Source: Puccinia triticina
Lineage: Eukaryota > Basidiomycota > Pucciniomycetes > Pucciniales > Pucciniaceae
DNA length: 64,000 nt
Assembly (NCBI RefSeq): GCF_026914185.1
Contig: NC_070571.1
Location: forward strand, 1,240,001 to 1,304,000
Direction of reading: 5' to 3'
The notes beneath the pieces were generated by a model. It saw only the letters and a list, made by a program, of their open reading frames with translations, made no database searches and had not been told where the DNA came from. Positions 1-11,902 of this stretch are shown in pieces. Each line of letters opens with the position of its first letter. Position 1 is the stretch's first letter. A program made the translations under genes and the position numbers.

Positions 1-1837
1 ATGGAAATGAGATGGTTGGATTGATCAGTCAACCCAAGGGCCGATTCGGTAAGTTGCAGTTGAGAAGTTTGATGGACTTGAATCGAAGCCGATGCTGTTG
101 CAGATGGTGGTAAGGCTGTTTCGGTTGTCACTGCTTCTGCATCAGGATTGGACTGGGTCGGAGGATTTCGAGGTGGATTCAATTCAGTTGATGAGGACTT
201 GGCGCCGGCTTTGGACAGCAAGACTGGGCCTGATTGAGAAGGCTTTGGGGAAGGGGGCGGAGAACAAGATCGCGATCGAGCTTTTGTGATGGAAAGGGGG
301 ACTGGGGGTGGAGGTGGTTGCGAAGTGCCTCTGGCTGAGGGATGAGACAACTGTTTAGGTTGAGGGACATGGGTAGGTTTCGCTCGGGATGAAGAGCCGA
401 TTTGGGGTGAGGGCGGATGGTAGTGTAGTTTGACGGGCGAACGCGAGCGGGACGGCGAGCGGGAACGGGAATACGGTCGAAGTCGGCGAGGCGAGCGACC
501 AGGAGGATAGGAAGGTAAAAACTGATGACTGATCGGAGAACGGGATCGGGAAGACGAGAGCGGGCGCAAGCGTGGGGGCGGGGGCGGTGGATGCTGTGTA
601 GAAATCCTGCGCCCTGGTGATGGAGAAGGCCGGTGCCGGGGCGGAGTGGGTGAGCGACGCGGCAGAGCTGTGCGTGATAGAGGTGCAGAGAAAAGAATCA
701 GTGAGGGCAGGAGTGAGAAGCGGCTCAGAAAGGAGAATCAGAACGATAGCTCTGGTACTGACGGCCTGCGCTGTGCCACTCATCTCTCCTTCGACGGTCG
801 TAATCATCGTCGCGTAGACTAGCCCGACGTGGCTCGTATCTGTCGAAGTCACGTCGATCCATGAACGACATCCCACGGCTGCGCTCGTATTCGTACTCGT
901 GGGCATTGCGTCTATCCCGACTATCCCTCCGGTCATAGACATACCCACTTGGCGGGCCGAGGGGAGGCGGGGGAGAATGTGGACGGCGAAGGTCGACTGG
1001 AGGGGGGCCGAGTCTCGGTGGGCTCCGACTGTGACGTCTCGGCCCCTCTCGCTCCCGATCGAGGCTACTCCGGGGTAGCAAGGGTGGTGGTGGGGGCGGT
1101 AGGGGTGGCAGTCGGCCGTGGCCACGATCGGGCTCGCGGTCCCAATCCCTCTCTCGTTCCCGCTCTCGTGGTCGGAGCCGTTCCCGTTCCCGTTCCCGGT
1201 CTCGCTCTCTGTCTCGTTCCCGATCCCGATCGATTCTTTCCTCGCGCTCTCTATCCATTCGATCTCTTTCTCTCTCCCTGTCTCTGAAACTGTGATCCCT
1301 ACTATCTCTTTCCTTCTCTCTGTCTCGTAGCCGTTCTCGTTCTCGTTGGTCTCGTTCTCGCTCCCGATCTCGCTCCCGATCTCGTTCCCTTTCCCGATCA
1401 CCCCGTTCTCGTTCTCGTTCTCGTTCTCGTTCTCGTTCTCGTTCTCGTTCTCGTTCTCGTTCTCTTTCTCGCTCTCTATCTCTGTCCCGCTCCCTGTCCC
1501 TGTCCCGATCTCTATCCCGATCTCGCAAGCGGTCCCGTTCCCGGAGTCTGTCTCGCTCGTCGAGGTATCTGCTGCGATCCCGTTCCCTGTCTCGTTCGTG
1601 GTCCATCTCATAGTCTCTTCTCAGCTCTTCTCTTGAGTCCAGCGTCCTCCGCGAGCTGCTTGCAGGCGGCCTTGCCCGTTCTTCATATTCAGGATTGTAG
1701 GACAGCTTGGGCCGGGCGGGCAGGAGAGCCGATTGGGCCTGGGGACTCTTGGGCGGTGCTGGGGGAGGGGGTGGCAGGGCTGGCTTGGCAGATGAGGGTG
1801 CGGGTGCGGGTGGCTGTGTGCTGGGCGGCTCGGTCAT
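1..1837 (-). CDS. RD/RE/RS-rich low-complexity protein, 5' part, runs off the left edge
   Basis: I do not recognise the family. Exon 1 (1837-763) starts MTEPPSTQPP and has a Pro/Ala-rich head, then about 160 residues dominated by alternating Arg with Asp or Glu, then Pro-rich and Arg-rich stretches. That frame ends in TGA at 725, but an intron from 762 (GTCAGT) to 668 (CACAG, after a pyrimidine tract) joins it in phase to an RS-rich frame open from 667 to base 1 (RSRSPSRSRSP, Pro runs, Ser/Pro tail). Such mixed-charge RD/RE and RS tracts are typical of nuclear proteins of RNA processing or chromatin, so a nuclear role is inferred from composition only. The repeat tract also leaves two other frames open (an Asn/Glu frame on this strand and a Phe/Ser frame on the plus strand), which I treat as shadows. 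The start is the first ATG of the open frame. The intron is predicted, not proven. Confidence 0.6.
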
Positions 1838-2925
1838 GGTATTGTATTGGTGGGTGGCGGAGGGGAGGGGATGGGCAGAAGCTCGGTCGAGGTAGGAAAC
1901 CAGGCGCCCCCTGTCACGCAGCTGTCACGCCTCGAGTCACAGCATCATCTGCAGACAGGAAACCCCCCGTCGAAGTACATAAGCGGTACATAAAAAACAC
2001 AAGATACATTATTATTTGGATGGGCTGCTCCTTACCCTTGTGCAATGGTCTCATAAAATTCCTCAAGGGTCGATGAAGCGGGCACCGCTTCTTCTCGGAA
2101 TTGACCAGCCCTTGCTGGATGTTTTTGATTTTGGGGCAGCAATAACCCATCGGTTTAATCTGGGCAACAATCAAAATCTAGCCTGCCTTAGTACGGCCGG
2201 TGGTGAACCAATTGCCCGAAGTCGGTAGAGCTCGGAGGCTGAATGAGGTGGGTGCTCCCTTCGAAACAGATCGATCCCCAACATAAAAATCTGCAGACGG
2301 CCACAGTGTCGGCGAGTCAGTGGTTCTCGCCGCATACAAATTCCCCCAAGTGTGAAAAAAGCATCGTGCTCTCCTGAAACAAGATTCTATTAAGCGCCGG
2401 CTTGACCGATCCGCAGGCTCCAAAATGCTAACCTGAATATAATCGAATGGTAAGACAGCGGTATCAAAGCCAGCCATCGGCCGGATTTGAGCTGGATACA
2501 ACAGTCTCATATTTTCTTCAGGATCGCTACCAGTACCACGTTTGGTCTGCTGCTGTCGTGATCATACCGCTGCCAAATTCAAGCACCAGCGGGCAGTACA
2601 GGTTAATGTTGCAACCTTATCTGCTACCTATCGAAACTTGCAAGCGAACATCTGTACAAAGACTGCGGGGACAACATGACAAGAAATATTTAAGTAGAGT
2701 GCTGTCTCCATCCATCCATCCCACCCCCTCCTCGCTTCCTTGCTCCTTCCCTTTCTTTTTCCCGCAAAAGATACCTTAATCAGAGGTGCGGCTAAAACAA
2801 TGAAAAGTTCCCTTGTATGTTCCCTTCTAACCCTTGTCAAGGTAAACATAACCTTGGCAGCCAAACTTAGAGTCATCGATCATCAAGACCCTTTCAACAG
2901 CTTTGAGGGGCAAAGACAGTCCAGC
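1838..2925. other. Intergenic region without a recognisable gene
   Basis: Short overlapping ORFs on both strands show no domain, motif or codon pattern that I recognise. The left part is the likely promoter region of the minus-strand RD-rich gene that starts at 1837. I see no repeat or RNA gene here. Confidence 0.4.
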
Positions 2926-3529
2926 ATGGCAGAAAGTTACCCCAAACCACAAACTTCATCCCCATCATGGTTGTCCCCAACTTCACCAAGTTCTCAATTC
3001 GAGGAAAGTGGTAATATCTCACCTTTTTTCCATACCCCGGACATGGCATCGCCGGAGGCAACAAGTCCTTGTACGTAACCTGCAACTTTCCATTTCTTAC
3101 AAAGGATCGCTTCAGAATGGAAAAAAAAAATGTTCCTCATATCATCTAATTGCTTCTCTATTCCCACCCTCACCAGCTGAACATGGAATGTTTCCTGGAA
3201 TGATGATGATGCCACCCCCACCTGGTCACATACCTCTACACACACCAATGCCACATCTACAATATGGAAACTCACCTAGGCAAATGAATCCACCCCTACC
3301 ATCACCAGGGTTTCCAGAAGAGTTTTACAGGGGTCCACCTCCAAACATGATGGAATTTTTAACATATTCATCTCCATCACATCCATATTTCAACCGGATT
3401 CATCATGGGCAACAAGCACAGTCACCATCAATCATTGTGAATCCTCGGCACCAAATTTCACACAAAGAGTTCCAAATTAAAATTCTTTACACCTTTGCTT
3501 TTCTTGCTGCGTGCATCCAAGTATATTAA
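2926..3529 (+). CDS. Possible Pro/Met/Ser-rich protein, two exons, function unknown
   Basis: Exon 1 (2926-3070) encodes a Ser/Pro-rich segment beginning MAESYPKPQTSSPSWL. A GTACGT donor at 3071 and a CACCAG acceptor ending at 3176 join it in phase to an exon rich in Pro, Met and His (MMMMPPPPGH near its start), open to a TAA at 3527-3529. The composition resembles disordered activation regions of fungal transcription factors, but no DNA-binding domain is visible. The last 20 or so residues look like read-through into non-coding DNA, so the true end could be earlier, or the whole may be a fragment of a larger or decayed gene. The upstream frame is open to about 2740, so the start is uncertain. 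Confidence 0.35.
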
Positions 3530-4964
3530 AGCTTCAGGTTTGTAGAAAAAAAATTCAAGGGTTCCCCCTGCAATTGAACAAATCACAAAAAAAAAAAAAT
3601 CAAAGGTTCCCCCTTTTACAAAAAAAGCAATCAGAGTGCCAAATTCAACCTAAAATCCCAGAAATACACCAAATAAAAGCAGGCCACACAAAAAAAAAGA
3701 CAAAAAAAAGGTCCCGCACCCAGCCACCCAGCGCAGCAAGCTGACACACCGTGGCCCAACGCCCATCCCTGTCTAGCAGGGTTGAAAAGCGTTGGGAAGA
3801 AGACCCCCAGCCCTAAAGCACAGGGGGGTCCACGAATATCCCTCGCCGGACTGCGCAAATGCAACAGCGGACGAGGGTGAGACGACCCTCAAGCTCGAAG
3901 TACAGCACAAGAGTCGCCTGAGGAAATAAAGATGCCATCACATAGGTATTTATAGACCAGTTCGCCGGTATTCCCCAACCCAACTTATGGCAACGCCTGC
4001 CACGTCTACGACCCTCCTTTTTCCCAACGCCCGTTCCCCCTGCCTTGACACTACACAAGCGGCCCCCTCAAGCCATCACGCCACTGCCATTCCGGATCCG
4101 GTTCGTATCTTGGCCAACGGTCGCCGCGGCCCGTGTCATGAAGAGGATGTGAGCCCTTGGTCAACTCGGCCTTTACTACTAGGGTACAGCCCGCTTCTCC
4201 ATCCGGTTTTCTGACTTGGTTGATTTACATCCCCCTTGAACCGCAGTAAACTCAATCTACCAAGCTACCATCACTGCACTGCCCACTCCACGTCACCCAG
4301 CTCAGTCCCAGCACAGATTCGTTGAACAGCAAACTGGAATTCCACAAGAGTCAGTTCGGATCCTCACCAGATTTCCTGCATAGTCGATGGTTCTGATCTA
4401 TTTGTGTTCAAAATCTTAGCATAAGCAATTTAGAGACCGTTTTGGGCAGGAAAGAGGAAGATCTCCATCTCCATAGCGCTCATTTTTACAAAGCGCTCCT
4501 GATCATGCAAACCATGAAGGCCGAAGACTGATTTCGTGGCAAGGTATTCAAACCAGTTCGGCTCGAAGTGTCCCCCAAGTATTTTTCATACGATCGGGCA
4601 CTCGAGGCCTCCTGGCCCAGGGACTTGTTGACTGTCAGTATATGCCAATTGAGCTTGTATTACAATGACTTCCCATTTCTTTGTTACTTCAGATGTTTAT
4701 CTTCACCCCCCGCACAAATATGAATTGATGGCCGAGAGACGCAACAATCAAGAACAGCTCCGTATCAATCTGGCATGTATGAGCCCTGGCGACTGTCTGT
4801 CAAATTATCAGCACCCAATCCCTTTAGAGACCGTCAGTCGTCAAAATTAATTCTCTCTTTGCAACTCCGCCAACAGTGCTCTATCGCCGTCTTCATTATC
4901 ATCATCCGAACACGAGACCAAGGAATCGGCTTCGAAAGCTAGGAAGAAAAATAATTTTCCAAAA
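3530..4964. other. Intergenic region, A-rich at its left end
   Basis: 3545-3715 holds several runs of 7-12 A residues. The remainder has only short ORFs with no recognisable product; the 61-residue ORF at 4665-4850 lies in the upstream region of PUP3 and matches nothing I know. No repeat of the families seen elsewhere in the window is visible. Confidence 0.4.
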
Positions 4965-6117
4965 TGGTCAGTCTGATGAGAAAAGTTTCTTCCTACATCG
5001 GCAAGGAAAGCTGACCAAGCTTATTTGGCGCGGATGAAACCCTGAATAAATGAAAACGACTGCGAAAAAAACGTATAGTCGATTATGGAGTTGAATGGAG
5101 GGTCGGTGGTGGCCATGGTTGGCAAGGGATGTGTGGCGATTGCGTGTGATTTGAGGTTGGGAAACCAGGCGTTGACGGTTGCATGTAACTTCGAAAAAGT
5201 TGGGTGACTCCTGATCGGCGTCCTGCTTGGTCGAACGCTTTGTTGGTGCTCCAAAAGAAGAGGGGCTTGTCGGACTGATCAGTTTTTTTTGCCCAGGTCT
5301 TCCAAGTTACCGATAAGATGTTCGTGGGCCTTCCTGGATTAGCGAGCGATACTTTCACCTTGTCAGTTCATCCATCAACCCTGTCATGTCTCTAATCAAT
5401 ATTCCTAGTAACGTCACTAAACAATTGTTTTTATTTCATCTGACGGGGTTATGGATACAGGAAGAACGTGTTCAGACACCGGGTGAACATGTACAAGATG
5501 AAGGAGGAGAGAGTCGTCGAGCCGCAAACAATGGCCCACTTGATTTCTTCCACATTATACCAAAAACGGTCCGCATTCTTCCCTCAGAAGCCCGATGCAA
5601 GCTTTTAGAGCTTTTAGACTGAGATCGAATCTTGGCTTCTCTTTTTCAAAAACAAAATTCACGTCTGCGTGCTTTTTTATAGATTTGGACCTTACTTCGT
5701 CGAGCCTGTGGTTGCGGGATTGGATTCGAAGAACGAGCCGTTCATTGCCGCGACCGATCTGATTGGATGTATCAAGTAGGTCTTTCTGTCTTCTACTTTG
5801 ACAGCTATCGTGTACCGTGTCCAAACCTTCTCGATAATGATAACTGGCTGAGGACCGAAGTGATGGCTGACGCTTGCCTGAACATGCTTAGCTTTGCAAA
5901 AGACTTTGTAGTCTCGGGAACCGCTTCCTCAAAGCTGTTCGGGATGGCAGAGGCCTTGTGGGAGCCCGACCTGGCCCCAGAAGATCTTTTCGAGACGATC
6001 AGCCAGACCCTCTTGAACGCCGTCGATCGGGATGCTTACTCGGGTTGGGGCGCGGTGGTCTGGATCATTGAAGCCGACCAGGTCACTAAAAGGGTGCTTA
6101 AAAGTCGGATGGATTGA
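4965..6117 (+). CDS. PUP3: 20S proteasome subunit beta-3
   Basis: This is a non-catalytic beta subunit of the 20S core particle, which degrades ubiquitinated proteins in cytosol and nucleus. Six exons: 4965-4967, 5079-5198, 5297-5361, 5461-5568, 5683-5775 and 5892-6117, giving 204 residues against about 205 in yeast and human. Family signatures are clear: [19 protein letters not shown] at the N-terminus, [50 protein letters not shown], and a C-terminus ending KSRMD. As in the family there is no propeptide and no catalytic N-terminal Thr. Exon 1 is the ATG alone. Joining it to TCG ATT ATG gives an N-terminus of MSIM type, like the human subunit; translation could also start at the ATG in exon 2, costing three residues. 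All introns are GT-AG of 98-116 nt. The donor of intron 4 (GTCCGC) is weak, but the protein match supports it. Confidence 0.93.
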
Positions 6118-6265
6118 TCAATCAACCTCCCAAATCCACACTTTCAATTTATTAGCTGTCTTATTCTTCTTTTTGTCATGACTAGCTTCTGAATGAAATG
6201 AATATACAAAAAGCCCTACGCTGCGAGTGTTTGTAACAAAAAAAAATCTCCAGATCCACGTTCTT

Positions 6266-6514
6266 TTACCGGGAGGTGGCATCCGTCCATAGGGCGGCTA
6301 CAACAAACCAGCCGGACAGAGCAGCATCCTTGGCTGTGATCTCGAGGACCTGTTGAGGGAGGCGAGGCTGCACTTCTAGGGCTCTCAGCAAGGCAGTGCA
6401 ACCTCCCGTCTGCGATAGACAGAGGCCGGGTTTGTTTACATAGCTCGTTCCAAACTGGGGCAACATGATTTTGACTACACCCCGCATGGTTTTTGTCTTG
6501 ACTGAGCAGAGCAC
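6266..6514 (-). CDS. Possible ankyrin-like exon or gene remnant
   Basis: An open frame of 82 residues lies just past the 3' end of PUP3, on the opposite strand. Its middle (NKPGLC, then QTGGCTALLRALE) faintly resembles an ankyrin repeat (G-x-TAL-x-x-A). It has no clear start, and I could not find joining exons to the right. It may be the last exon of a decayed gene or chance coding. Low confidence. Confidence 0.2.
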   Translation of the reverse strand: MLCSVKTKTMRGVVKIMLPQFGTSYVNKPGLCLSQTGGCTALLRALEVQPRLPQQVLEITAKDAALSGWFVVAALWTDATSR

Positions 6515-6673
6515 AGCTCAGTTGACCTCTGGGGAATTGTTGAAAATATCGTGATCTTGCGCCCTTGGCAAGATATTTGTAAATTGTAGTTGATGTCTTT
6601 GTAAAATGTTCTTTGCCTTATGTAGTGCAAAGGTCAGGCTCTTTGAGTCAGTTGAGAACTGTCGAGAACCACG

Positions 6674-6913
6674 ATGTCCACCCGCAATGAGCTGCAGCCG
6701 AGACCAGAGAGCAACCTATATCCACGAGTATGTGGGCAAACCGATAGCGCAACGCGCTCACTCTACGATCTCTCCGAGTCTGCGTACACCAACCTCTGCT
6801 CGATCGAGAGCTTCATCAACCACACCCACCATCCCTACCATCCCCACCAGTCCCTCAGCTCCGGCCTAGCCGTCCTTGTTCATCATTATCCCTTTCTTGG
6901 CTTTTCATACTGA
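6674..6913 (+). CDS. Short hypothetical ORF
   Basis: A 79-residue frame starts MSTRNELQPRPE and ends at TGA 6911-6913. It contains a His/Pro-rich stretch (HTHHPYHPHQ). I recognise no family. It could be a first exon of a gene whose other exons I cannot see in the AT-rich DNA that follows, or chance coding. Confidence 0.2.
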   Translation: MSTRNELQPRPESNLYPRVCGQTDSATRSLYDLSESAYTNLCSIESFINHTHHPYHPHQSLSSGLAVLVHHYPFLGFSY

Positions 6914-8786
6914 AAGATATTCAAATGGTATTCTACATTCCAGAAAACGATCATCCCTATGGACGGCAGCCAATGTCTTTGAATAAGGCTTGGCAAGCCC
7001 ATGGATGCTACAAACTCGGATGCAAAAAGTATCCCACCATGTTGCTTGGCAAGGTGCTGAATTAGGAAAATGGTAGAACAACAAGTTCAATGTGCTTTTA
7101 ACCTTTGGAATACATTATCTTATCATCAGGCCTGTATCAGTACATGAAATTGCACACATTGTAGAAGTTTATTTGAGAAATCCTGACATTTGTTTCATTT
7201 ACAATGCCTCCATGGATGGTACCGTGGTCAACACACTTCCATGATGTGCCTACCATAGCAAGTATTGGAACTCTTGCGTTCTGTGACTCATCACAGTGCG
7301 TGGACTGAATGTCAGGACACCATTCAACTTTTTTTTCAATCATTCTTGAATCGTGAGTCACAATGTTTTGGAGTATACTGTCAGAACAGTCCTACTTTTA
7401 CCAAAGCCCCAGGTTAAACATATATTTACAAGGAAGAATTGATTGTCCAGCATGGGGTTGAATTTCTTTAAAAGCTCCAGTAGCTTTTGATAGATTTCTC
7501 CAAATAATCAGAGGGAGGTTGAGCCTATGAGTGGGTTGATTTAGATAATAATTTTTTCATCAGTTTCACTTGGAGAAAACATGATATTCAAGGCTTTTGT
7601 CTCAAGGTTCTGTCTGGGCAAATCATTTGCATTTGAATTTTATGCTTAACATGAACTTGGAAGTAAATTATGATCCACCTGATCATTTCACCTTTCTCCT
7701 CATGCCTGGATAATGGTTCAAATCCACATTTCCAAAACAGACTACTTATTTGGTATTTTTGTTTTTCAAATCAATTCTGTCACTGGTTTTTGTTGATTGT
7801 GAAAGCTTTGCCAAATTAGCAGTTGTAAACAAAGATAAATTTTCCCAAAGGAGCTATAGTATAGTGTGATAATTAAATACAATTGCTTTTTACAAGATGA
7901 TAAAGATTGAGAAAGAGCTGTAAGCATGAACATCAAACATTTTTTTGCATATATAGTGAGTTCCTTAACAACTACCTGGGATGATGAGATGCTCAATGGA
8001 TTCAAATGGATTTAAATTTGAAACTATAATGGCTTGAGTTGAACCTAATGATAAATCTCAAAATTTCTTCAAGAGAGTATTTGATAATTAAATTTAAAGC
8101 AGACTTTTTTCTGAATCTTGGAGGAATGTAGAGTTTAAGAACCAGGGACTGGTGTTTTGTTCACTGTGGGGGTTTTTGCCCTGCAGCGGCGCAGCCGCCT
8201 TGGCCTCTAGTTCTTTTCAAGATTTCAAGTTGAAACATAATCTAGACTGTTTCCAGTGAGATTAACCAAAGAAAAGAAATTAATACAAGAGTTGCAAACA
8301 AAAAGCAAAAAAAAAAAAAAGGAAATCAAATGCCAAAATCAGGAAAGAAAGTCAATGAGAGTGAAACATTTAAATTATGATTATCTAAAGTTCTTTTCCT
8401 AAAATTATGATCCCATCAGAAATTAATTTTCTATGCTAGATGGTGTGGGAGGTATTGGCCTAAAATTGAAATTAAATACCAAGGTTATCAAAAGTTTCAA
8501 TGATTGAATATTTAAATATCACCAAAAAGAAATAAAGAAATAAATAGAATCTGTCTTCCACTATATGCCAGTATTGCAAAATCTCATACATTTTGAATCA
8601 ATCTCAATGTGAATTCCAACCACTTTTCATTTCTCCTCTCCAAACTTTCATCTTTATACCACTACTCCATAAATCCTTCTACTCAAAGCAGCACTGTTTC
8701 ATCCTCTTCTTCTTTGTCTGTTTTTCTCCAGTTGAAAAATATTTCATGAGTATCTCATCTTTTTTCTCAAGGCTGTAAGAATACAG
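6914..8786. other. AT-rich non-coding stretch
   Basis: No gene is recognisable on either strand, and ORFs are short with no motifs. Apart from the Helitron-like terminus listed separately, I see only simple A/T runs. Confidence 0.5.
8165..8210 (+). mobile_element. Helitron-like 3' terminus
   Basis: A GC hairpin at 8186-8198 (stem GCGGC/GCCGC, loop GCA) is followed by 8 bases and then CTAG at 8207-8210, with T next. Helitrons end in a short hairpin about 10 nt before CTRR and insert between A and T. Nearly the same 40-nt end occurs in reverse at 57075-57115, which shows it is a repeated terminus and not chance. The 5' end was not found. Confidence 0.5.
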
Positions 8787-9660
8787 CACCAGAAAAATAA
8801 AATAGTCAGTTGATGACAAGTGACATCACACCAGCTCCAGCCAGCTACCCAACATCTATCCAATATCTATCCACTATCTACCCCAATCTCCCAACCATCT
8901 CCTCAACTTCCAAGAATTTACCAAGGAGTTCCTGTTCAGTTTTTGATGAGCCCAACTGATCCTCAGTTCTGTCCAGCTGATACTCAGCTTTGGTACCCAG
9001 CTCATACTCAGCTTTTTTGCCCAGCTCATACTCAGCTTTTTCACAAAGCTCACTCTCAAAATTGGAATAAAGCCTTTTGAACAGTCCTTGCCCAGGTTAT
9101 GCTCAGCTTTGTACTAGTCCTGGTGCAGCTGATGCTCAGCTTTGTACCAGTCCTTACTCAGCCTTTTCCTAGTCCTGTCCCAGCTGATGCTCAGCTTTGA
9201 CCCAGTCCTGGGCCAGCTGGCCAGCTGATGCTCAGCTTGCTGAGTATAAGCTGAGCCATGCCAGGGAAAAAGATGGGAATTAGCTTGGACAGGACCCGAG
9301 CTGAAAATCAGCTAGGCTAGGGCCAAAGCTGAGCATCTGCTGAGCCACGGCCAAGGCTGAGCATCAGCTGTGCCAGGGCCAAAGATGATCATCAGGTGGT
9401 TGGGGCCAAAGCTGAGCATCAGCTGGGCCAGGGAAAAAACTGAGAATCTGCTGAGACAGGGTAAAAGCTGAGCATGAGCTGGGCCAGGGCCAAAGCTGAG
9501 CATCATCTGTTTTTTTCACATTGAGTGCTTTGATCCTGATACCTGTCATGTGAGCCCTAGATGTGCTGGTGGAGAGGAGCAGCATTGGAGCAGTGTTGGA
9601 GCTGAAAAAAAAGCTGCATCATGTCACTTGCCATCAAGTGACTACTTTTTTTTCCTGGTG
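8787..9660. mobile_element. Satellite-carrying inverted-repeat element, copy 1
   Basis: Both ends carry the same inverted terminal sequence: CACCAG with an A-rich run and TAGTCA at the left, and its complement ending CTGGTG at the right. Just inside each end lies a small palindrome of the type GTCACTTG-AT-CAAGTGAC. The interior is filled by degenerate units containing CAGCTGATGCTCAGC. In the left half they read in one orientation (to about 9240) and in the right half (about 9250-9510) as the reverse complement. It shares ends and interior motif with 52617-53791. I see no clear target duplication for this copy. Confidence 0.65.
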
Positions 9661-11902
9661 CGGACCTAGGGGTGCGGCATTGTACTCACAAGGTGAGGAA
9701 GTTGCCGCAAACCGTGTTACAATTGTAAACTCTGTTTCCATTCTTCTCTTTTTCTTTCTCTGTATGCTACACACATGTTTCTCTTCTTTCACTCAGATGT
9801 CACAGCATGTAGGTAGCTCACCTGAGACAGTGGGGCGTGGAAGGACTATTTTCTCATCCTTCCACACCATCATCACTCAACTCCCCGTTCTCTCTTTGTC
9901 TTCTTCTTTCCCTTTTTCCTTGTTTTTTGATGTGTAATGAATCATCCTTCCACATCACCATCACTTGACTCCGCCCCATTCCCATTGTCATCAGACACAG
10001 TCTAGCCCATCAAACTGCACTAGCTGCGGAAACTGGCAAGCACAAGAAAAAAATGTTACACAGCTCAAGCTGCTTGCACGGCAGGAAACTGATATCATCT
10101 CACGGATGAAAGCAGGTACCAAAACATTGAGCAGCAAGATCAAGAAGACAGCAAAAAACTGTTGATCATCATTATTGGAACAAATCTTGATAAGCACCAA
10201 ATGTGAGTATTGAGTTTGTCTAAATAGTCAACAAGTCGTGGCTAATGCCGCAAAATAGCTTCTGCAGGTCAACCTCCTGAAAGCCAGAGCCTACAGCAAA
10301 CCTTCTCTAACCAAACAGGTACTGTAGTCGGTGAGTTTTACAGTTCCCAAATAAGCCAGACAAAAGAAGATAATGAAGTTCTAAACACTGAATCTACCTC
10401 AACAGATAGCAACAGCGTGGCCGTGTCATCACAAAGTCTGAGCCAGGCATAAACAAGAAACCACCTCGGCCGAGTAAGTTGGACTTACCAAGGCATGAGA
10501 ACAAAGCACAAAGAGCTGACTGCAGGATACTCAAATACAGATTGACATAACTCCCCACCGTTGATAGCAGTTAGGCTGATAGGATTGTGCCGGACCACAC
10601 TTTGGAATATATGCTGCCCGTGGAGTATGTGGTTATTCCCCTGCACAAAGTGATTATTCTGTGCGCCACAAACTTATGCTATATATCCTGCTTCTGACAT
10701 TTCACTGGAACAATTTGTCAACTAGGTACACCATTTTGTGATCTTTTCATAAAGCTTTTGACCAAGTTCTTAGAAACATTTGCAGCTCCTTCCATAGCAT
10801 TATACTGACAGGTCAAAAAAAACTAAAGGGCCGAATGGCTATGCAAGTTTGCTTGTGAGCTTGCATTGAACTATCTCATCCAGGTTTGATGATCCAACAA
10901 ATGCTGACAATACATTCTCCGCAGCAATCTTTGGAGGTATGAGCTCTTTTGGTAGATTTTATGCTCATCTTTCAGCCTTGGGTCACATCAACCTCAGTGA
11001 TGTTTTAGGAGATCTTGGACTTAACTTGATCTTGTTGACCACTTGGGACTTGACCTTGGACTCTGAGTTGGAATACTTGGTTCATTATGGCATGCTTGGG
11101 GCTTCCTCTGAAATTTCTGGTGTAGCTGATTTCCTTGCAGAGTATCTGCTGGCTGCCATCTCAATCTTGAAGTGTGCCATTGGTTTGCAAACTCTGTGCA
11201 TTGGACAGCATTGTACTCCTTTCTTATCCACAAAACCCACATTGAAATTAGACAAAACAGACTCTGTGCATTCCATTTGTTTTTCTTTTTATTACTCTCT
11301 TTACTTGGAATTAATATGCACACAAACAGTTGAATTTAAAACCACCAAGATTGGTATGAAACACAACATACACTGACTAGACCATGGAGTTATGGAAGAG
11401 ATATTCGAGGCAAATTTCTTTAATATTTTGCCTCTGTGATGATGCTGCAAGGTTGGATTAGGGTCATTAGGCCCTAGCCATCAACTGTATTGCAGATATC
11501 AGAAGTTCATCTGACTTCCTGCTTGTGGAATTGTTGCGGGGTGCACAATAAAGCAGACACCTCACAATACAGGAGGGAGTTCAGCAAACTTGAAGGGAAA
11601 TCATTGAGTTTTGGCTTGGCCCATTCACATGGGAGTCATTCAAGCATCATGTCAGTCTATTTGAGATATTTACGGGATCTTTTCACTGCAACGCAGATTT
11701 GAAAGATTGTCAATTGACTCTAGGATGGAATGGACCGCTTCAGCTGATATTTCAAACATAGACGATCAATTATTGGAACCAACTGGAAACACTTTTGTCT
11801 GATTGCTTTTACAAGGATGAATCAGGCGGACCATGGAAAGAAGTTTGAGGACTGATATCAAAAGAAACTTTCAAAAAAGGGGTTACATTTCATTTGACAT
11901 GA
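9661..11902. other. Intergenic region without a supported gene
   Basis: The longest ORF here (10939-11376, 145 codons, plus strand) is overlapped by open frames on the other strand and has no motif I recognise, so I do not call it. CT-rich runs occur at 9720-9960. Nothing else is recognisable. Confidence 0.4.

Noticed and set aside
355..1611. 418-codon minus-strand Asn/Glu ORF
   Set aside because: Another frame of the same simple repeat; its left part overlaps the RS-rich exon in the wrong frame. The spliced RD/RS model has better composition and phase.
1346..1636. Plus-strand Phe/Ser repeat ORF
   Set aside because: It is the antisense of the Arg-Glu coding repeat; no start context and no domain.
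8593..9080. Short ORFs in and before the 8.8-9.7 kb array
   Set aside because: They are translations of tandem repeat or AT-rich DNA, open in several frames, with no start context.
10939..11376. 145-codon ORF on the plus strand
   Set aside because: Overlapped by open frames on the other strand, no motif, no intron partners; probably chance.
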